DNA of 64,000 nucleotides. Origin: Bathynomus jamesi. Lineage: Eukaryota > Arthropoda > Malacostraca > Isopoda > Cirolanidae. Numbering within the stretch: position 1 is the stretch's first letter; every line of letters begins with the position of its first letter. The notes beneath the pieces are model-generated. The model was not told the origin of the DNA. It worked only from the letters and a program-made list of their open reading frames with translations, and did not search any database. The stretch covers positions 947,001 through 1,011,000 of the forward strand of contig JAJOZX010000087.1 in the NCBI GenBank assembly GCA_023014485.1, in the 5' to 3' direction. Below, one piece after another: positions 45,351 through 56,169 of the stretch. Position numbers and translations under genes: made by a program.

Positions 45351-46860
45351 ACAACACAATAACTGTGAAGAAATTAAATAAAGAAGTAAAATTCCCAAAC
45401 ACTGAAAAATATAAAACGCCAAAAACTGCGTTTCTATCAGACGATGCTACTAATGAGAAACTAAATTCCAACCCCTTTCAAAATTTCCAGCGGAATTTTA
45501 ACATCGACCTTAAACTTTTACTCAAGGACTTCACACCTTACTAAGCAATTCACCGCCCATTGTCCTAAGTCACCTTATTTTTATGGTCTATCTAAGGTTC
45601 ATAAAACTAATATCCAGTTACGACCCATTATTTTAATTCCAACCTTGGTAGTGTTAATTATGGATTGGACAAATGGCTTTCTAAGAACCTTTCGTTTCTC
45701 GTGGGCAATATCTCTAATGCTCTTATAAAGAAATCTGCAAATTTCCGAGATAAGAAAATAATCTTAGTTTAGCCAACAGGAAAATGGTGAGCTTTGTCGT
45801 TGTTTCGCTTTTCACTAAGGTTCCTATTGAAACAACTTTGTTTTACTTGGAAGAATTTCTTTTGAAAAAACGAGATACATTTGGCTTTACCCATCAATCT
45901 TTTCAAAGCTGATTGGTTTGGGTTTGGCACATTCAATTTTTACTTTTAATAATCTATGTTTTGGGGGGAAAGAAGGTTTTATTATGGGCTTCCCTCTATC
46001 TGTTAGGGTGATCAATATATTTATTAAGCTTTTCGAATGAAAGTGTCTTCCTGAAATCATTGCTCCAGATATCTCTTGGTATCGCTAAGTTGATGATATT
46101 TTTCTCTTGCTTCCGCTGGATTTGGATCCTGATTATAATTTGATAGATTGAACAATGTTTTACCTTCCATTAAGTTTACTGTCGAAATGGAATAAAATTC
46201 AACTCTCGTTCCTTGACCAGAACGCCTAATAATAGACCACTTTTACAGTTTTTAGAAAACCCACCATTTTAATGATTATGTTCACTGGATTTCATGGCAT
46301 AGTTTATCTACTAAAACAGGTATTCTCATAAGAATGTTCCTGCGAGCCCTTAGGATTTGGGGCCCCTCTTATCTTGACTCTGAATTTTATTATATTACAA
46401 AACCGGGATATCCTCCCAATTTTATTGATAAAGCCTTTCGAGCTCCAAAACAGAAATTTTATAGTAATACTGCCAAGACTAAGAATTTTCGGAATGTTGT
46501 GGCAATCCCATTTAATGTGCAGCCACTGCGGGACGTTGTTCCCCCTCAATTTAAGCTTGTCTCACAGATTCCATGTTCCACTCGTGGTCTCTCACAAAAA
46601 GCCAATTATCTAACGTTTCTCCCAATTCCAGAATATATAAGATTCCTTGTCGAGTTTGTTCCAAGAGCTATATCGGCGAAACTGTTGATCTTAAAAGACC
46701 CATTTATCAATGCAAATATAGTTTGAATACGGCTGATGAAAATTCGGCCTTGCATAGGTATCGTTTAAATAGTGAACATAACACTAATATTAATAACGCT
46801 CAATTAATTTCAAACATTACTAATAAGATAAAAGAAAAGTTGCCAATGATTTTATTATAA
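45351..46860 (+). pseudogene. PLE with RT and GIY-YIG, unit 2, uninterrupted
   Basis: Counterpart of 33690-37967 without the CACTGG element. The RT reads across the empty site at 45950-45952 (NNLCFGGK-type), then GFIMGFPLS, IPFNVQPLRDVVPPQFKLVS and YKIPCRVCSKSYIGETVDLK. Frameshifts and stops remain, many shared with unit 1. Confidence 0.8.
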
Positions 46861-47071
46861 AAAAAATACTGAATTTCAACATAAAAAAATGGAACTTTCC
46901 AACTTCATTTTATGACTAATTTCTGGCTCTAAACGTCATCTATCTTTGGGAATAATTTACGCTGGTTCGAGTTGCCTTAAGTATGACATTTTCTTAATAT
47001 ATTATTTTTTCCAGCTTTTGGGGACTTTACACACACACACACACACATACACACACACACACACAGACACA

Positions 47072-47135
47072 GAGGGTTGACAAAAGTAAATATTCTGGAA
47101 AAAACAAAGGTGTCTATTTACTTTTGTCAACTCCC
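47072..47135. mobile_element. Very short palindromic MITE, unit 2
   Basis: Complete palindrome GGGTTGACAAAAGTAAATA...TATTTACTTTTGTCAACTCCC; see unit 1 at 38157. Confidence 0.65.
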
Positions 47136-47159
47136 ATATATACTGTATTTGTGAAAAAA

Positions 47160-47234
47160 CCGGCCCCCAACAGCTTTCAAATCAACCAGCTCTTCAGCAG
47201 AAGGTGAGGACGCTAGCCACTACACTACAGGATA
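47160..47234 (-). other. tRNA-like sequence, unit 2
   Basis: Counterpart of 38240-38316. Confidence 0.4.
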
Positions 47235-47756
47235 AAAGTTAATACAACCCATCACATATTTAAATAACCGGCGAAACGCATAACGCTTTCGCGTCTAGTC
47301 ATTTTACGTTTTAACCCTCCCCTACTCGAGGTAATGGCCAGCATTTGGTTCAAAAAATCATTCAAAATATTGTGCGTGTTCATATATATATATATATATA
47401 TATATGAAATGAAAATGAGACTGAAAAGGTTTATTGGCAGACCATAGTCCGTAAAACAATATTAATAATACAATGAAAATTTACATCCTAAAGATAGACA
47501 CATATACAATTAGTGAGAAATAATACAGTAATGTCGAAGTTAAGTGGAGCGACAGACAAACGTTTTCGTACCATGAATTCCTTAGCTTAAAAGACATATG
47601 GCAGGACTCATGGATAGCTTGGATAATCGGGTTGGTTGATTTTTTAATTCTTTGCATTAGACTGTATTGAGCACGTCTTGTTATCTGCGGGAAGCTCGGT
47701 ACATTGCAAGGAGCAATCATTTGCGAAACTGAGCATCTCGTGGGTAATTTATGTAG

Positions 47757-48115
47757 GAGTCTAAAAGACCTGTTGTACCCTCCTCGGGTGGATACAGAAA
47801 AACGAATGAACCAAAACAAGAGGGAAAACAGTCCAGGGACCGACCGTTAAGAAATTCGCACCTAGGTTAGATCCCGTTCTCCCGACACCGGAAGGGCATT
47901 TTCATTAAAGGGACCAACTTATAAGTACATTCGCACAAATTTAAAACTATCTTCCTGTTCTAAACATACAGATTCTATTATTTTTTACATAATTATTACA
48001 TTTATTATTAAATTTATTACATTTAATATTGCATTATTGTGGAAATAAACTCTGTCTATTAGAGTGGGTTTTTATTTTCATATTTTGACCTTCACGTAGA
48101 AAAAACTGAAGTTTT
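47757..48115 (+). repeat. Foldback-related fragment, unit 2
   Basis: Counterpart of 38868-39225. Confidence 0.75.
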
Positions 48116-48165
48116 TTTACATTTATTGCTAGTCATAGTTTGACCCAAATGCTTAAATTCTTGTA

Positions 48166-49467
48166 AGGGGTTCCAAAACACCTTAGCCCCCCATTTGCAG
48201 CTTACATGTTTACTTATATCGAAATAGTTTTTAGTGATTATAAAAATATATAAAATTCTTTACTTATTGCAGGTATTAAAATTACTCTAGCTGATAAAGT
48301 GGTAATATAATGGCTTCTCAATTAATTGGTGATTCGGAGAGGCAACGTGTGATAGATCGTATACGAGCAATAACATTTCGGGAAGTTCGTGATACTGGAT
48401 CCACCTTTATAGCACGTTCATGGGTTGCCAAAAAGTTGAAGAAGTGAGGACTTCGTCAAAAGAAATTGGAATAAAACTTTCGATGAATGTGAAATGGATA
48501 CAACCATATCTGGGCGCCCAAATTTGCCACTCTCTCAGGAAACAAAGAACACCATTGAAAGCGGTACGCGTAAGCGGAAAAACAGCTGTGCTAAACTTTC
48601 TAGAGAGATCGAAGTGTTGAGAGGAAAGATCGTTAGTGGTGAGATCATTCAACTGTACCGTCATTGGCAAGGTTTAAAGCCTTGGCATGAACTTCCAAAG
48701 CCAAGAAAAACTCAACTTAACATTGTCTCCGATGAATTTTTTGTTTACGTAACACGTCGGCCTAACTACCAAAATGATCGAGTGTGGGCCACAACACCAG
48801 ATGAAATCGATGACAATGAACATTATCGCGAATTATTAAAAAGTCCAGACTGTGTTGGTGTGTTTGTTTTGTTCACTGCAAAGAAGCTCATGTGGGTGCT
48901 GAAGCCAAATGGTCAGAGTTTGGATGGACAGTATTTTCATGATATTATTCTATCCCAGCATGTCATTCCTTTTCTAAGAAACCCAAACAATGTTATGGAT
49001 GTCGATCAGGTCACACTTCTGCACGATAAGGCCCCCTGCTTTAAGGCATTAGCCACTCAACAGTTGTTGCGGAACCGTGAGATCGATTTCTTTGGAAATG
49101 AAGAATGGCCAGGACATTCTCCTGACCTGAACGTCTGTGAACACATTGGATCAGTTATAAAGGACAAGGTTGAATGTCTCTTGTTTCAAGAACCTGCAGC
49201 AAATCGATTTTCGAAGGACACAATGACGCAACACATTGAAACTGTTTTAGCAAATTTGCGTAACGATCAAGATCTATTCACGTCACTTTTGGCAACCTAC
49301 CCAAAGCGAATTCAGGCTGCCTTGGAAGCCAATGGCGGGAACACCAAGTTTTAATTGTTTCTCATTAAATGCAGGATTAAATTCTCTTTTGTAAGGTATG
49401 TTTAGTTTTACTGTGCCTCTAATGGTTTAGGCCATGGGCGGAGGGGCTAAGGTTTATTGGAGCCCCG
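48166..49467 (+). mobile_element. Mariner copy M3 (right border of the duplication)
   Basis: Left end AGGGGTTCCAAAACACCTTA, right end ...TTGGAGCCCCG then TA. Beyond 49467 the flank is LINE C, unlike the LINE A flank of M1 and M2. The G-run inside the right end is much shorter than in M1 and M2. Confidence 0.85.
48310..49354 (+). pseudogene. Tc1/mariner transposase M3 (frameshift plus 66-bp deletion)
   Basis: Shares the one-base shift with M2. It lacks the 22 codons before the first catalytic Asp that M1 and M2 have, so TQLNI runs directly into VSDEFFVYV. It also differs from M1/M2 at APCFKALATQQLLRN, WPGHSPDLN, AANRFSK and IQAALEAN. Later catalytic blocks are kept. Confidence 0.9.
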
Positions 49468-50415
49468 TACGTCATCAATTACTTCACCTCTCATTTTAAA
49501 CCTAATATCAGTTGGCTGATTAGAGCTTTTAGGATGGAATTGCATAACCCTAGTTTTTGTAACATTGAAAAGAATATCATGTTTCTGCGAATATTATTCG
49601 CAGACTTTTAGCAGCTATCCTTGTGTTATCTACACAACTTCCAACTTTTGCCTCATTAAGTAAAGCAAGTAATCCGTCAATACTCACATTAAACAGCGTA
49701 GGAGAGGGCAAGGAGCCTTGCCTCACCCCGCAAGAGGAGCCAAAACATTCGGATAGTACATTACCCCACCTAACAGTAAAAGATTGGTAGGAATACCAAA
49801 ATTTCAATAAATTTAATATGTACAATGGAAAGAACTTTTCTGTCTTCTAGTTTTTTAAATAAAATGTTGTGGTTCACTCTATCATATGCCTTACTTATAT
49901 CTAGGAAACAGCTATAAATAGTTGAGTTACTGTCAGTGTATTTAGATATAATTTCCTTAAGTACATAGATACACAGGTCAGTTGAGTGGGACCTTTTAAA
50001 ACCAAACTGATTAGCTGTCCATAAGTAATCATTTAATCGGTGTAACAAGAGTTTCTCTAGTAGTTTCGAGAAGAAGGCGGCGACACCAATAGGCCTGTAA
50101 TTATTGCTGGATAGAATGTCCCCATACTTATTTTTGACCAGGGGCAAGATATATATCCTTATGGACTCTGCAGGGATATAGGTATGAGCAAGCATGGCTG
50201 AGAAGAGCAATGATATACAATAGTATGCAGTGATATGCAATGATATACAATGATATACAATGTTATGGTATACAATACAATGGTATGCAGACACACGACA
50301 TCCGTGGCATATTTTAAGTGCTCATTTGATAGGTCATCTACCCCAGTCGCAGAACCAGTCTTTAACTCTTTAATTAACCTCTTTACTTCAGGAACTGATA
50401 TCAATAATCAAAGTA
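49468..50415 (-). pseudogene. LINE C reverse transcriptase fragment
   Basis: Minus-strand RT pieces: VPEVKRLIKELKTGSATGVD, ANQFGFKRSHSTDLCIYVLK, FLDISKAYDRVNHNILFKKL and SCGVRQGSLPSPTLFNVSID, followed by a degraded FADD region (SCVDNTRIAA). Frames break several times, and a minisatellite lies inside (50200-50285). A non-LTR retrotransposon of another clade than LINE A. Confidence 0.75.
50200..50285. repeat. TGATATACAA minisatellite inside LINE C
   Basis: About eight diverged copies of a 10-bp unit (AATGATATACAATGATATAC and variants) interrupt the RT frame. Confidence 0.85.
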
Positions 50416-50957
50416 TTTTTCCTTGTCCCTCCCACAGGCGTTTGATTACACAAGTCTCCGTTTCAAACCAAAGTACGAGATGTTTTATTTCTATTACATG
50501 ATTTTATACAATTTTGCCATGCTGATTTCAAATTTCACAACCATTTTTATGTATCACGTCAGGGTTTTACACAAAATATAAGTCAGATATATTCATAGTA
50601 TGTATTAAACAACTAAATTTCCAAGAGTACCAAATTATAAGAACTTATAAGAAATTATAAGAAATCATTTCAAAGTAAATTCATCTTTGATATTTAATTG
50701 ATACATAATAGATCAGTCATAAGTGATTAGCAGGAGAAAATCGTCGTTTTTTTGCTTGCTTCTTGTGCTGCATTTCTCCCGAGCCTTCCCGTTTCAGAGA
50801 CTAGCAGTAGTCTGTCATCATGTTGACATCCCACCTTCCTTGGTATCTTTTTCCCATAGTCTTGACATCCTGGTGGAACCTTTCTCCTTGTTCCTCACTC
50901 ACACTACCCAAGTTTTCAGGAAAATAGTACGCGTGTTGCAGCCTAGCTTTCCAAATT

Positions 50958-50960
<3 letters not shown>
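50416..50960 (-). pseudogene. CACTGG-family transposase C-terminal fragment, copy 3
   Basis: Minus-strand frame from about 50957 to 50720: YFPENLGSVSEEQGERFHQD, KTMGKRYQGRWDVNMMTDYC, a stop, SLKREGSGEM and KKRRF. It matches the C termini of copies 1 and 2, with the EEQGERFHQ block intact. A GCTGATTTCAAATTTC segment at about 50520 resembles the subterminal repeat of copy 2. No CACTGG end was found. The 5' side is cut by the TA repeat and mariner at 50961. Confidence 0.75.
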
Positions 50961-50989
<29 letters not shown>

Positions 50990-50991
50990 TA
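50961..50991. repeat. (TA)n microsatellite
   Basis: TA tract flanking mariner element 3 on the left; a shorter tract lies right of 52490. Confidence 0.9.
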
Positions 50992-52490
50992 CAGGGTGTT
51001 TGAAAACTTTCTGTACAAATTGTAATGGGGGATAGGCAACACCAAGACAAACCCTTTTCGTCTATAAGTGTATGTCCGCTGACGTCACCATTCGGCGCGA
51101 GAGGGCGACGCTGCAATTGGCTAAAAGGTGAAGTGGGCTAGACTCGCGCTTGCGCGGGCATTCTTAAATCGGACGTAGTACGCGTAACATGTTTATTTAA
51201 AGAAGGCATGTTTATTTAAAGAAGGTGCTGAAAGTTGCGACCAATAGCATCAATGCATGCCTGACAGCGTCGAAGCATTGACCGACGTACACGTCGAAAG
51301 ATTCCCGGCATTTCGGGAACAGTTCCAGCGGCGACAGCGATTCTTGCTACGAGGTCTTCTTCTGAGTAAATGGGAGTCTCGTACACGAAGTTCTTCATGT
51401 GTCCCCACAGGAAGAAATCGAGGCATGTTAAATCGGGCGATCTCGGTGGCCAGGCTACGGGCCCACCCCGGCCTATCCATCGGTCCCCAAAAGTGGCGTT
51501 GAGATAATCCCGCACATCGTTGCTGGAGTGTGCTGGGGCTCCGTCGTGTTGAAACCACATTCGTCTACGAATAGCCAAGGGAACATCTTCCAGCAGTTCC
51601 GGCAACGTTTCTTCAAGAAATATCCGATAAACCCGCCCGTCGAGTCGGGCAGGCAGCAGGTACGGCCCAATCAACTTGCCATGGACGATACCCGCCCAAA
51701 CATTGACGGCGAACCGTTCTTGATGAGCATGCACCCGTGTAGCATGTGGATTTGCGTGCGCCCACACGTGAGAATTGTGCATGTTAAACACACCCTCACG
51801 TGTGAAACAGGCCTCATCTGAGAACAGCACATAAGCCGGAAAATTAGGCTGCACCGCTGTCTGCTGCAGAAACCAGCGTGCGAATTCCACACGAAGAGGG
51901 TAATCCCGAGGTTGTAATGCCTGGACTCTCTGACGATGAAACGGATGTAACTGCTGCTCGTGCAACACTCTCCAGACCAGGTCGTGGTTCACACCGAGGA
52001 TACGCGCAACACCTGGCGTGCTTGCGCTTGGATTGTCCTCAATTCGCCGTAGGATTTCTTCTTCCATGTCAGGAGTGCGCACGTTTCTCTCCCGACCAGT
52101 GTCATGCATGTTTGCATGGAATGTTCCAGTTTCTCGCAGTCGCCGATGCAAATGCGCAAACGTTTGGTGGTTTGGCACACGTCTGTTTGGGAAGCGCTGT
52201 CGGTACAACCTCACAGCAGCTCTTCCGTTTCCATTGGCAGCCCCATACACCATATGCATGTCAGCCATCTCAGCAGTCGTGAAGCGCTCCATGTTACGCG
52301 TACTACGTCCGATTTAAGAATGCCCGCGGCAAGCGCGAGTCTAGCCCACTTCACCTTTTAGCCAATTGCAGCGGCGCCCTCTCGCGCCGAATGGTGACGT
52401 CAGCGGACATACACTTATAGACGAAAAGGGTTTGTCTTGGTGTTGCTTATCCCTCATTACAATTTGTACAGAAAGTTTTCAAACACCCTG
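50992..52490 (-). mobile_element. Tc1/mariner-type element 3 (DD41D), intact
   Basis: 1499 bp, TA-flanked, with near-identical inverted repeats of about 200 bp (50992-51191 and 52290-52490) beginning CAGGGTGTTTGAAAACTTTC. The transposase start codon lies at the inner edge of the right repeat. GC content is clearly above the surroundings. An 18-bp direct repeat (CATGTTTATTTAAAGAAGG) lies just inside the left repeat. Confidence 0.95.
51216..52292 (-). CDS. Mariner-type transposase, DD41D, full length
   Basis: An uninterrupted 358-codon frame. N-terminal DNA-binding part: MERFTTAEMADMHMVYGAAN, FAHLHRRLRETG and RNVRTPDMEEEILRRIEDNP, then a second helix-turn-helix (STPGVARILGVNHDLVWRVL). Catalytic blocks: VLFSDEACFTREG (Asp 1), MWFQHDGAPAHSSNDVRDYL (Asp 2) and RSPDLTCLDFFLWGHMKNF (Asp 3), with 41 residues between Asp 2 and Asp 3 by count. 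The protein ends ACIDAIGRNFQHLL. With intact ends and frame this is the only copy here that could be active; expression is not shown. Confidence 0.95.
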   Translation of the reverse strand: MERFTTAEMADMHMVYGAANGNGRAAVRLYRQRFPNRRVPNHQTFAHLHRRLRETGTFHANMHDTGRERNVRTPDMEEEILRRIEDNPSASTPGVARILGVNHDLVWRVLHEQQLHPFHRQRVQALQPRDYPLRVEFARWFLQQTAVQPNFPAYVLFSDEACFTREGVFNMHNSHVWAHANPHATRVHAHQERFAVNVWAGIVHGKLIGPYLLPARLDGRVYRIFLEETLPELLEDVPLAIRRRMWFQHDGAPAHSSNDVRDYLNATFGDRWIGRGGPVAWPPRSPDLTCLDFFLWGHMKNFVYETPIYSEEDLVARIAVAAGTVPEMPGIFRRVRRSMLRRCQACIDAIGRNFQHLL

Positions 52491-52774
52491 TATATATATA
52501 TATATAAAAATTAAAAAGCGTAAAACAAGCATAAGCCAAAAACAAATTAAAAATTATATACATGACAAATAACATGATAAAAGTAAAACTTTAAAACTAA
52601 AAACATTCAAACAAAATTAGTTAAAAATTAGTTAAAAACTTCACTAATAAAAAGTTAAATGAAAAAACGCAAAAGTGCACGAAACATACCAAGCTCACTT
52701 GACATCCTCAAACAACTGAGGCGAAAAGGAGACAGGGTCAAGGGGAAAACAAAAAAATTTAGTTGGTAGGCATT

Positions 52775-52999
52775 CTAATTAATATAAAGGGGGTAACAGC
52801 TGGAATCAATATTTAAGCTGGAATTCAGAAATTTAATGCACAAAGATTCATAAATACGGAGAGAGGACGGACATTTTAATGATTTAAGAATTTTAAAGTT
52901 ATTAACGGAAATATCAACTTTACACTTAACAGAATGATTTCTAATGGCAGACTGTTCCTTTCTAGATAAAACTTTCCCTGTCCTATGGCTAATACCCAT
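52775..52999 (-). pseudogene. PLE GIY-YIG C terminus, left arm
   Basis: Reads GISHRTGKVLSRKEQSAIRN, NFKILKSLKCPSSLRIYESL and FLNSSLNIDSSCYPLYIN, the end of the GIY-YIG domain in PLEs. Inverted twin at 53009. Confidence 0.75.
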
Positions 53000-53008
53000 A
53001 GGACCCAT

Positions 53009-53233
53009 ATGGGTATTAGCCATAGGACAGGGAAAGTTTTATCTAGAAAGGAACAGTCTGCCATTAGAAATCATTCTGTTAAGTGTAAAGTTGATATTTC
53101 CGTTAATAACTTTAAAATTCTTAAATCATTAAAATGTCCGTCCTCTCTCCGTATTTATGAATCTTTGTGCATTAAATTTCTGAATTCCAGCTTAAATATT
53201 GATTCCAGCTGTTACCCCCTTTATATTAATTAG
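53009..53233 (+). pseudogene. PLE GIY-YIG C terminus, right arm
   Basis: Same protein end as the left arm, in the opposite orientation, followed by an AT-rich 3' region and a hammerhead-like sequence at 53618. Confidence 0.75.
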
Positions 53234-53617
53234 AATGCCTACCAACTAAATTTTTTTGTTTTCCCCTTGACCCTGTCTCCTTTTCGCCTCAGTTGTTTGA
53301 GGATGTCAAGTGAGCTTGGTATGTTTTCGTGCACTTTTGCGTTTTTTCATTTAACTTTTTATTAGTGAAGTTTTTAACTAATTTTTAACTAATTTGTTTG
53401 AATGTTTTTAGTTTTAAAGTTTTACTTTTATCATGTTATTTGTCATGTATATAATTTTTAATTTGTTTTTGGCTTATGCTTGTTTTACGCTTTTTAATTT
53501 TTATTCTTTAAGTGGTTTTATTTTGTGCTGAATTAGTTTGTTTTTGACATTCGTATAATTTTATATATTTTTTTTTTTTTTGTCATGCATTAATTTTAGC
53601 CTTTTATTTTATTAGGC

Positions 53618-53650
53618 CTTGAAAATGGGTAGAGTTGCCCGAAACGTCGG
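53618..53650 (+). ncRNA. Degenerate hammerhead-like core after the PLE right arm
   Basis: CTTGAAAATGGGT, loop AGAGTT, GCCCGAAACGTCGG. Stem II (GGGT/GCCC) and GAAAC-GTC fit PLE hammerheads, but CUGAAGA is changed to UUGAAAA, so activity is unlikely. Confidence 0.5.
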
Positions 53651-53696
53651 CTGCAGCCAAATATAATGACTTTCTTGCTCTACGTCTTCGTATATA

Positions 53697-55056
53697 CAGG
53701 GTGGGGCACGGGAACCAAGTGTTTTTGGAATAATCAGGAAAATGATATTTATTTTTGTAAAGAAAATATATTGGTAGAACAACATTCGTAAGAACATAGC
53801 ATTTCATGTCATAATAATCATGTACCGAAAATTATATCTGGCATATGATGTCCTTGGCCGTCGACGCATTGTTGAAGGCGTTTACGAAAATTGGCCTCCA
53901 CTCTTCCCAGCAGGTCTCTGTTGATTTGGATGATTTGTTGACGGATCGCTTCCTTCAATGCATCTAATGTACGGGGCTTGTCCTCGTAGACACGTGACTT
54001 GAGGTACCCCCATAGAAAGAAGTCACATGTGGACAAGTCAGGGGACCGAGGGGGCCATGCAATGTCACCAAATCTCGAAATGAGATGGTTGGGAAACAGG
54101 GGGCGAAGAACAGCCATTGACGCTCTGGCGGTGTGTGGCGTGGCCCCATCTTGCTGAAACCACAAATGTCGACGAGCAATACGCCTTCTTCGTAACTCAG
54201 GGATGAAAAAGGTGTTCACCATCTCAATGTAACGCCCAGATGTTATGGTAACGGTAACCCCATTTTGTTCGAAGAAATAGGGACCGATGACGCCAAACTT
54301 TCCCACCGCGCACCAAACTGTAACCTTAGGGCTATGCAGCGGTTTTTCATGGAGTTGTCGCGGATTTCAGCAGCCCAATACCGACAGTTTTGATTGTTGA
54401 CGGCCCCATTAAGGTGGAAATGGGCTTCATCACTCATTACCACCATCATGTTTTCATTCTGCTCATAAAGTGCAAGCATTTCCTGTGCAAAATTCAGTCG
54501 TTGGGGGCAATCGTTTACATTCAATTCCTGCACCATCGCTAACTTGTATGGGTGAAAATGTAATTCTTCATGCAAAATCCGTCTAACAGTACGATTGCTG
54601 ATTCCGAGTGCAGCTGAATGTCTCCGAGCAGAGCGGCCTGGGCTTTGCAACATCGCTTGTCTGACCCTTTCAACGTTCTCTGGAGTACGCACAGTGCGTT
54701 GCGGCCCCTTCGGTTTTGTTTTCATTATTGAGCCTCCTGTTCGAAGATTGTTAACCCAACGTAAGATTGTGTCACGAGCGGGAACAGAGTCATTTCGATG
54801 AATGTTGAATCTGCGGCGAAACGCACGCTGAACTGCTGTCACTGACTCGCCACTCCTAACAAAATGATCATACGCGAACATGCGGTGTTCTAACGTCCAC
54901 TGCTCCATGATGGCACCTGAAAGATAAAGGTGAGTGTTAGTTAAAGTTAAATGCTATGAACCCAGGAATGGAATGCTACCTACCGCACGCCCCTCCCATT
55001 CCTAATGGCCGATTACTAGCTATTCAAAAAACACTTGATTCCCGTGCCCCACCCTG
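53697..55056 (-). mobile_element. Tc1/mariner-type element 4 (DD41D), TA target
   Basis: Ends CAGGGTGGGGCACGGGAACC and the inverse of CAGGGTGGGGCACGGGAATC, continuing AAGTGTTTTT. TA on both sides; 1360 bp; one frameshifted gene. Confidence 0.95.
53818..54908 (-). pseudogene. Mariner-type transposase, DD41D, one frameshift
   Basis: Start at 54908 (MEQWTLEHRMFAYDHFVRSG), N-terminal helix-turn-helix, RTVRTPENVERVRQAMLQSP, VVMSDEAHFHLNG (Asp 1). A one-base shift near 54345 is followed by GKFGVIGPYFFEQNG, LWFQQDGATPHTARASMAVL (Asp 2) and RSPDLSTCDFFLWGYLK (Asp 3), 41 residues apart. It ends at 53818. Confidence 0.9.
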
Positions 55057-56035
55057 TATATATATATATATATATGGTATCTGCATATAAATATAATGAC
55101 TAAATCATTCTATGTATATACTGTACACATATATTGCATAATTAGGTATATGTCTATATACCACCCATACAAAATGGGTGGTAGGTATTTGCCAGAAAAC
55201 TGTGTGATGAGAAAAAATTGATGTGATTTTTGGATTCAGCACACCTGAATTGAAAAAAAACAGTTATGTATGTTCAAACATCAGATATGTTGCATACTAG
55301 TGTTATCAGAGAGATGGCATTTTTGACACCCTTTTGATTCTTAACAAGTTTCCAAAATTTGTTATTATCGTTAATTATACCTTAAACAGTGATGCACTGA
55401 TGCTAAAGGCAAACTTTTGATAAATTTTTTTACACGATAATAAATGAGCAAAGCAGTATTAGAAGTCTCGTGGTGAGAATATCTGAGATAGTCATAACTA
55501 CAAATTAAAATTTAGTTCACAATGTAGACGTCGGAGAAAGTTTAGATAACAGCGATCATGGCAAGTGAAAACTTGTAAAGAATCAAATAACTTTAACATA
55601 CCTAATTTTAAGGGAGAAAATTTCGATGATTTAACATGTTGGCTAATAATGATCTTAGCATGTAGGATAAGTTCCAAAACGTATTCATGAATACTGACAC
55701 ACGCTGTGTGGCCAGGGTCGTTAAAAAAAGGTAATTTAAGGGTGCAACCTAAATGGTGAAATATGGATACAGGTAACCCAATTGGGGATGGAAATTTAGC
55801 TTACAAAACTTCAGTAATAATAATTATATATATTTACGTAGAAAGGTTAAAATTTAATAAAAAATGCAAAACACGAATTTGGAATTCAAGTATGAAAATA
55901 AAAACCCACGATTTTCATATTTTGACCTTCACGTAGAAAAAAGTGAAGTTTTTTGCATTTATTGGAATTCAAGTAGCTTGAGAATGTAAAGAAAGCTCTA
56001 AAACGTTTTACGATTATGTTTGTAAGAGGAGTCCT
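55057..56035. other. AT-rich stretch, nothing recognised except repeats
   Basis: (TA)n at 55057-55076. About 55890-55960 (AAAAACCCACGATTTTCATA, CCTTCACGTAGAAAA) resembles 39170-39240 next to the foldback-related fragment. No gene recognised. Confidence 0.5.
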
Positions 56036-56169
56036 TTGAAGGACAATATTAGACCATTGGTAGATTCAAGCGGTAGCCTAATAAATAACTTTTTTTATGC
56101 AGGAAGTAGGGGGCCAAGGGCAAATGCCCGCAAAAGCGCCCCTCCCATAGAAGAAGAAGAGAGCCAAAA

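Larger units (their letters stand above)
52506..53502. repeat. 1-kb palindrome of two inverted PLE 3' ends
   Basis: Arms 52506-52999 and 53009-53502 are near-perfect inverted copies with a 9-base spacer (53000-53008). Each arm carries the PLE C-terminal coding end and its 3' untranslated part. Confidence 0.95.

Noticed and set aside
51878..52317. Plus-strand open frames opposite the intact mariner transposase
   Set aside because: They are antisense shadows of a GC-rich coding sequence; the minus frame has all catalytic motifs.
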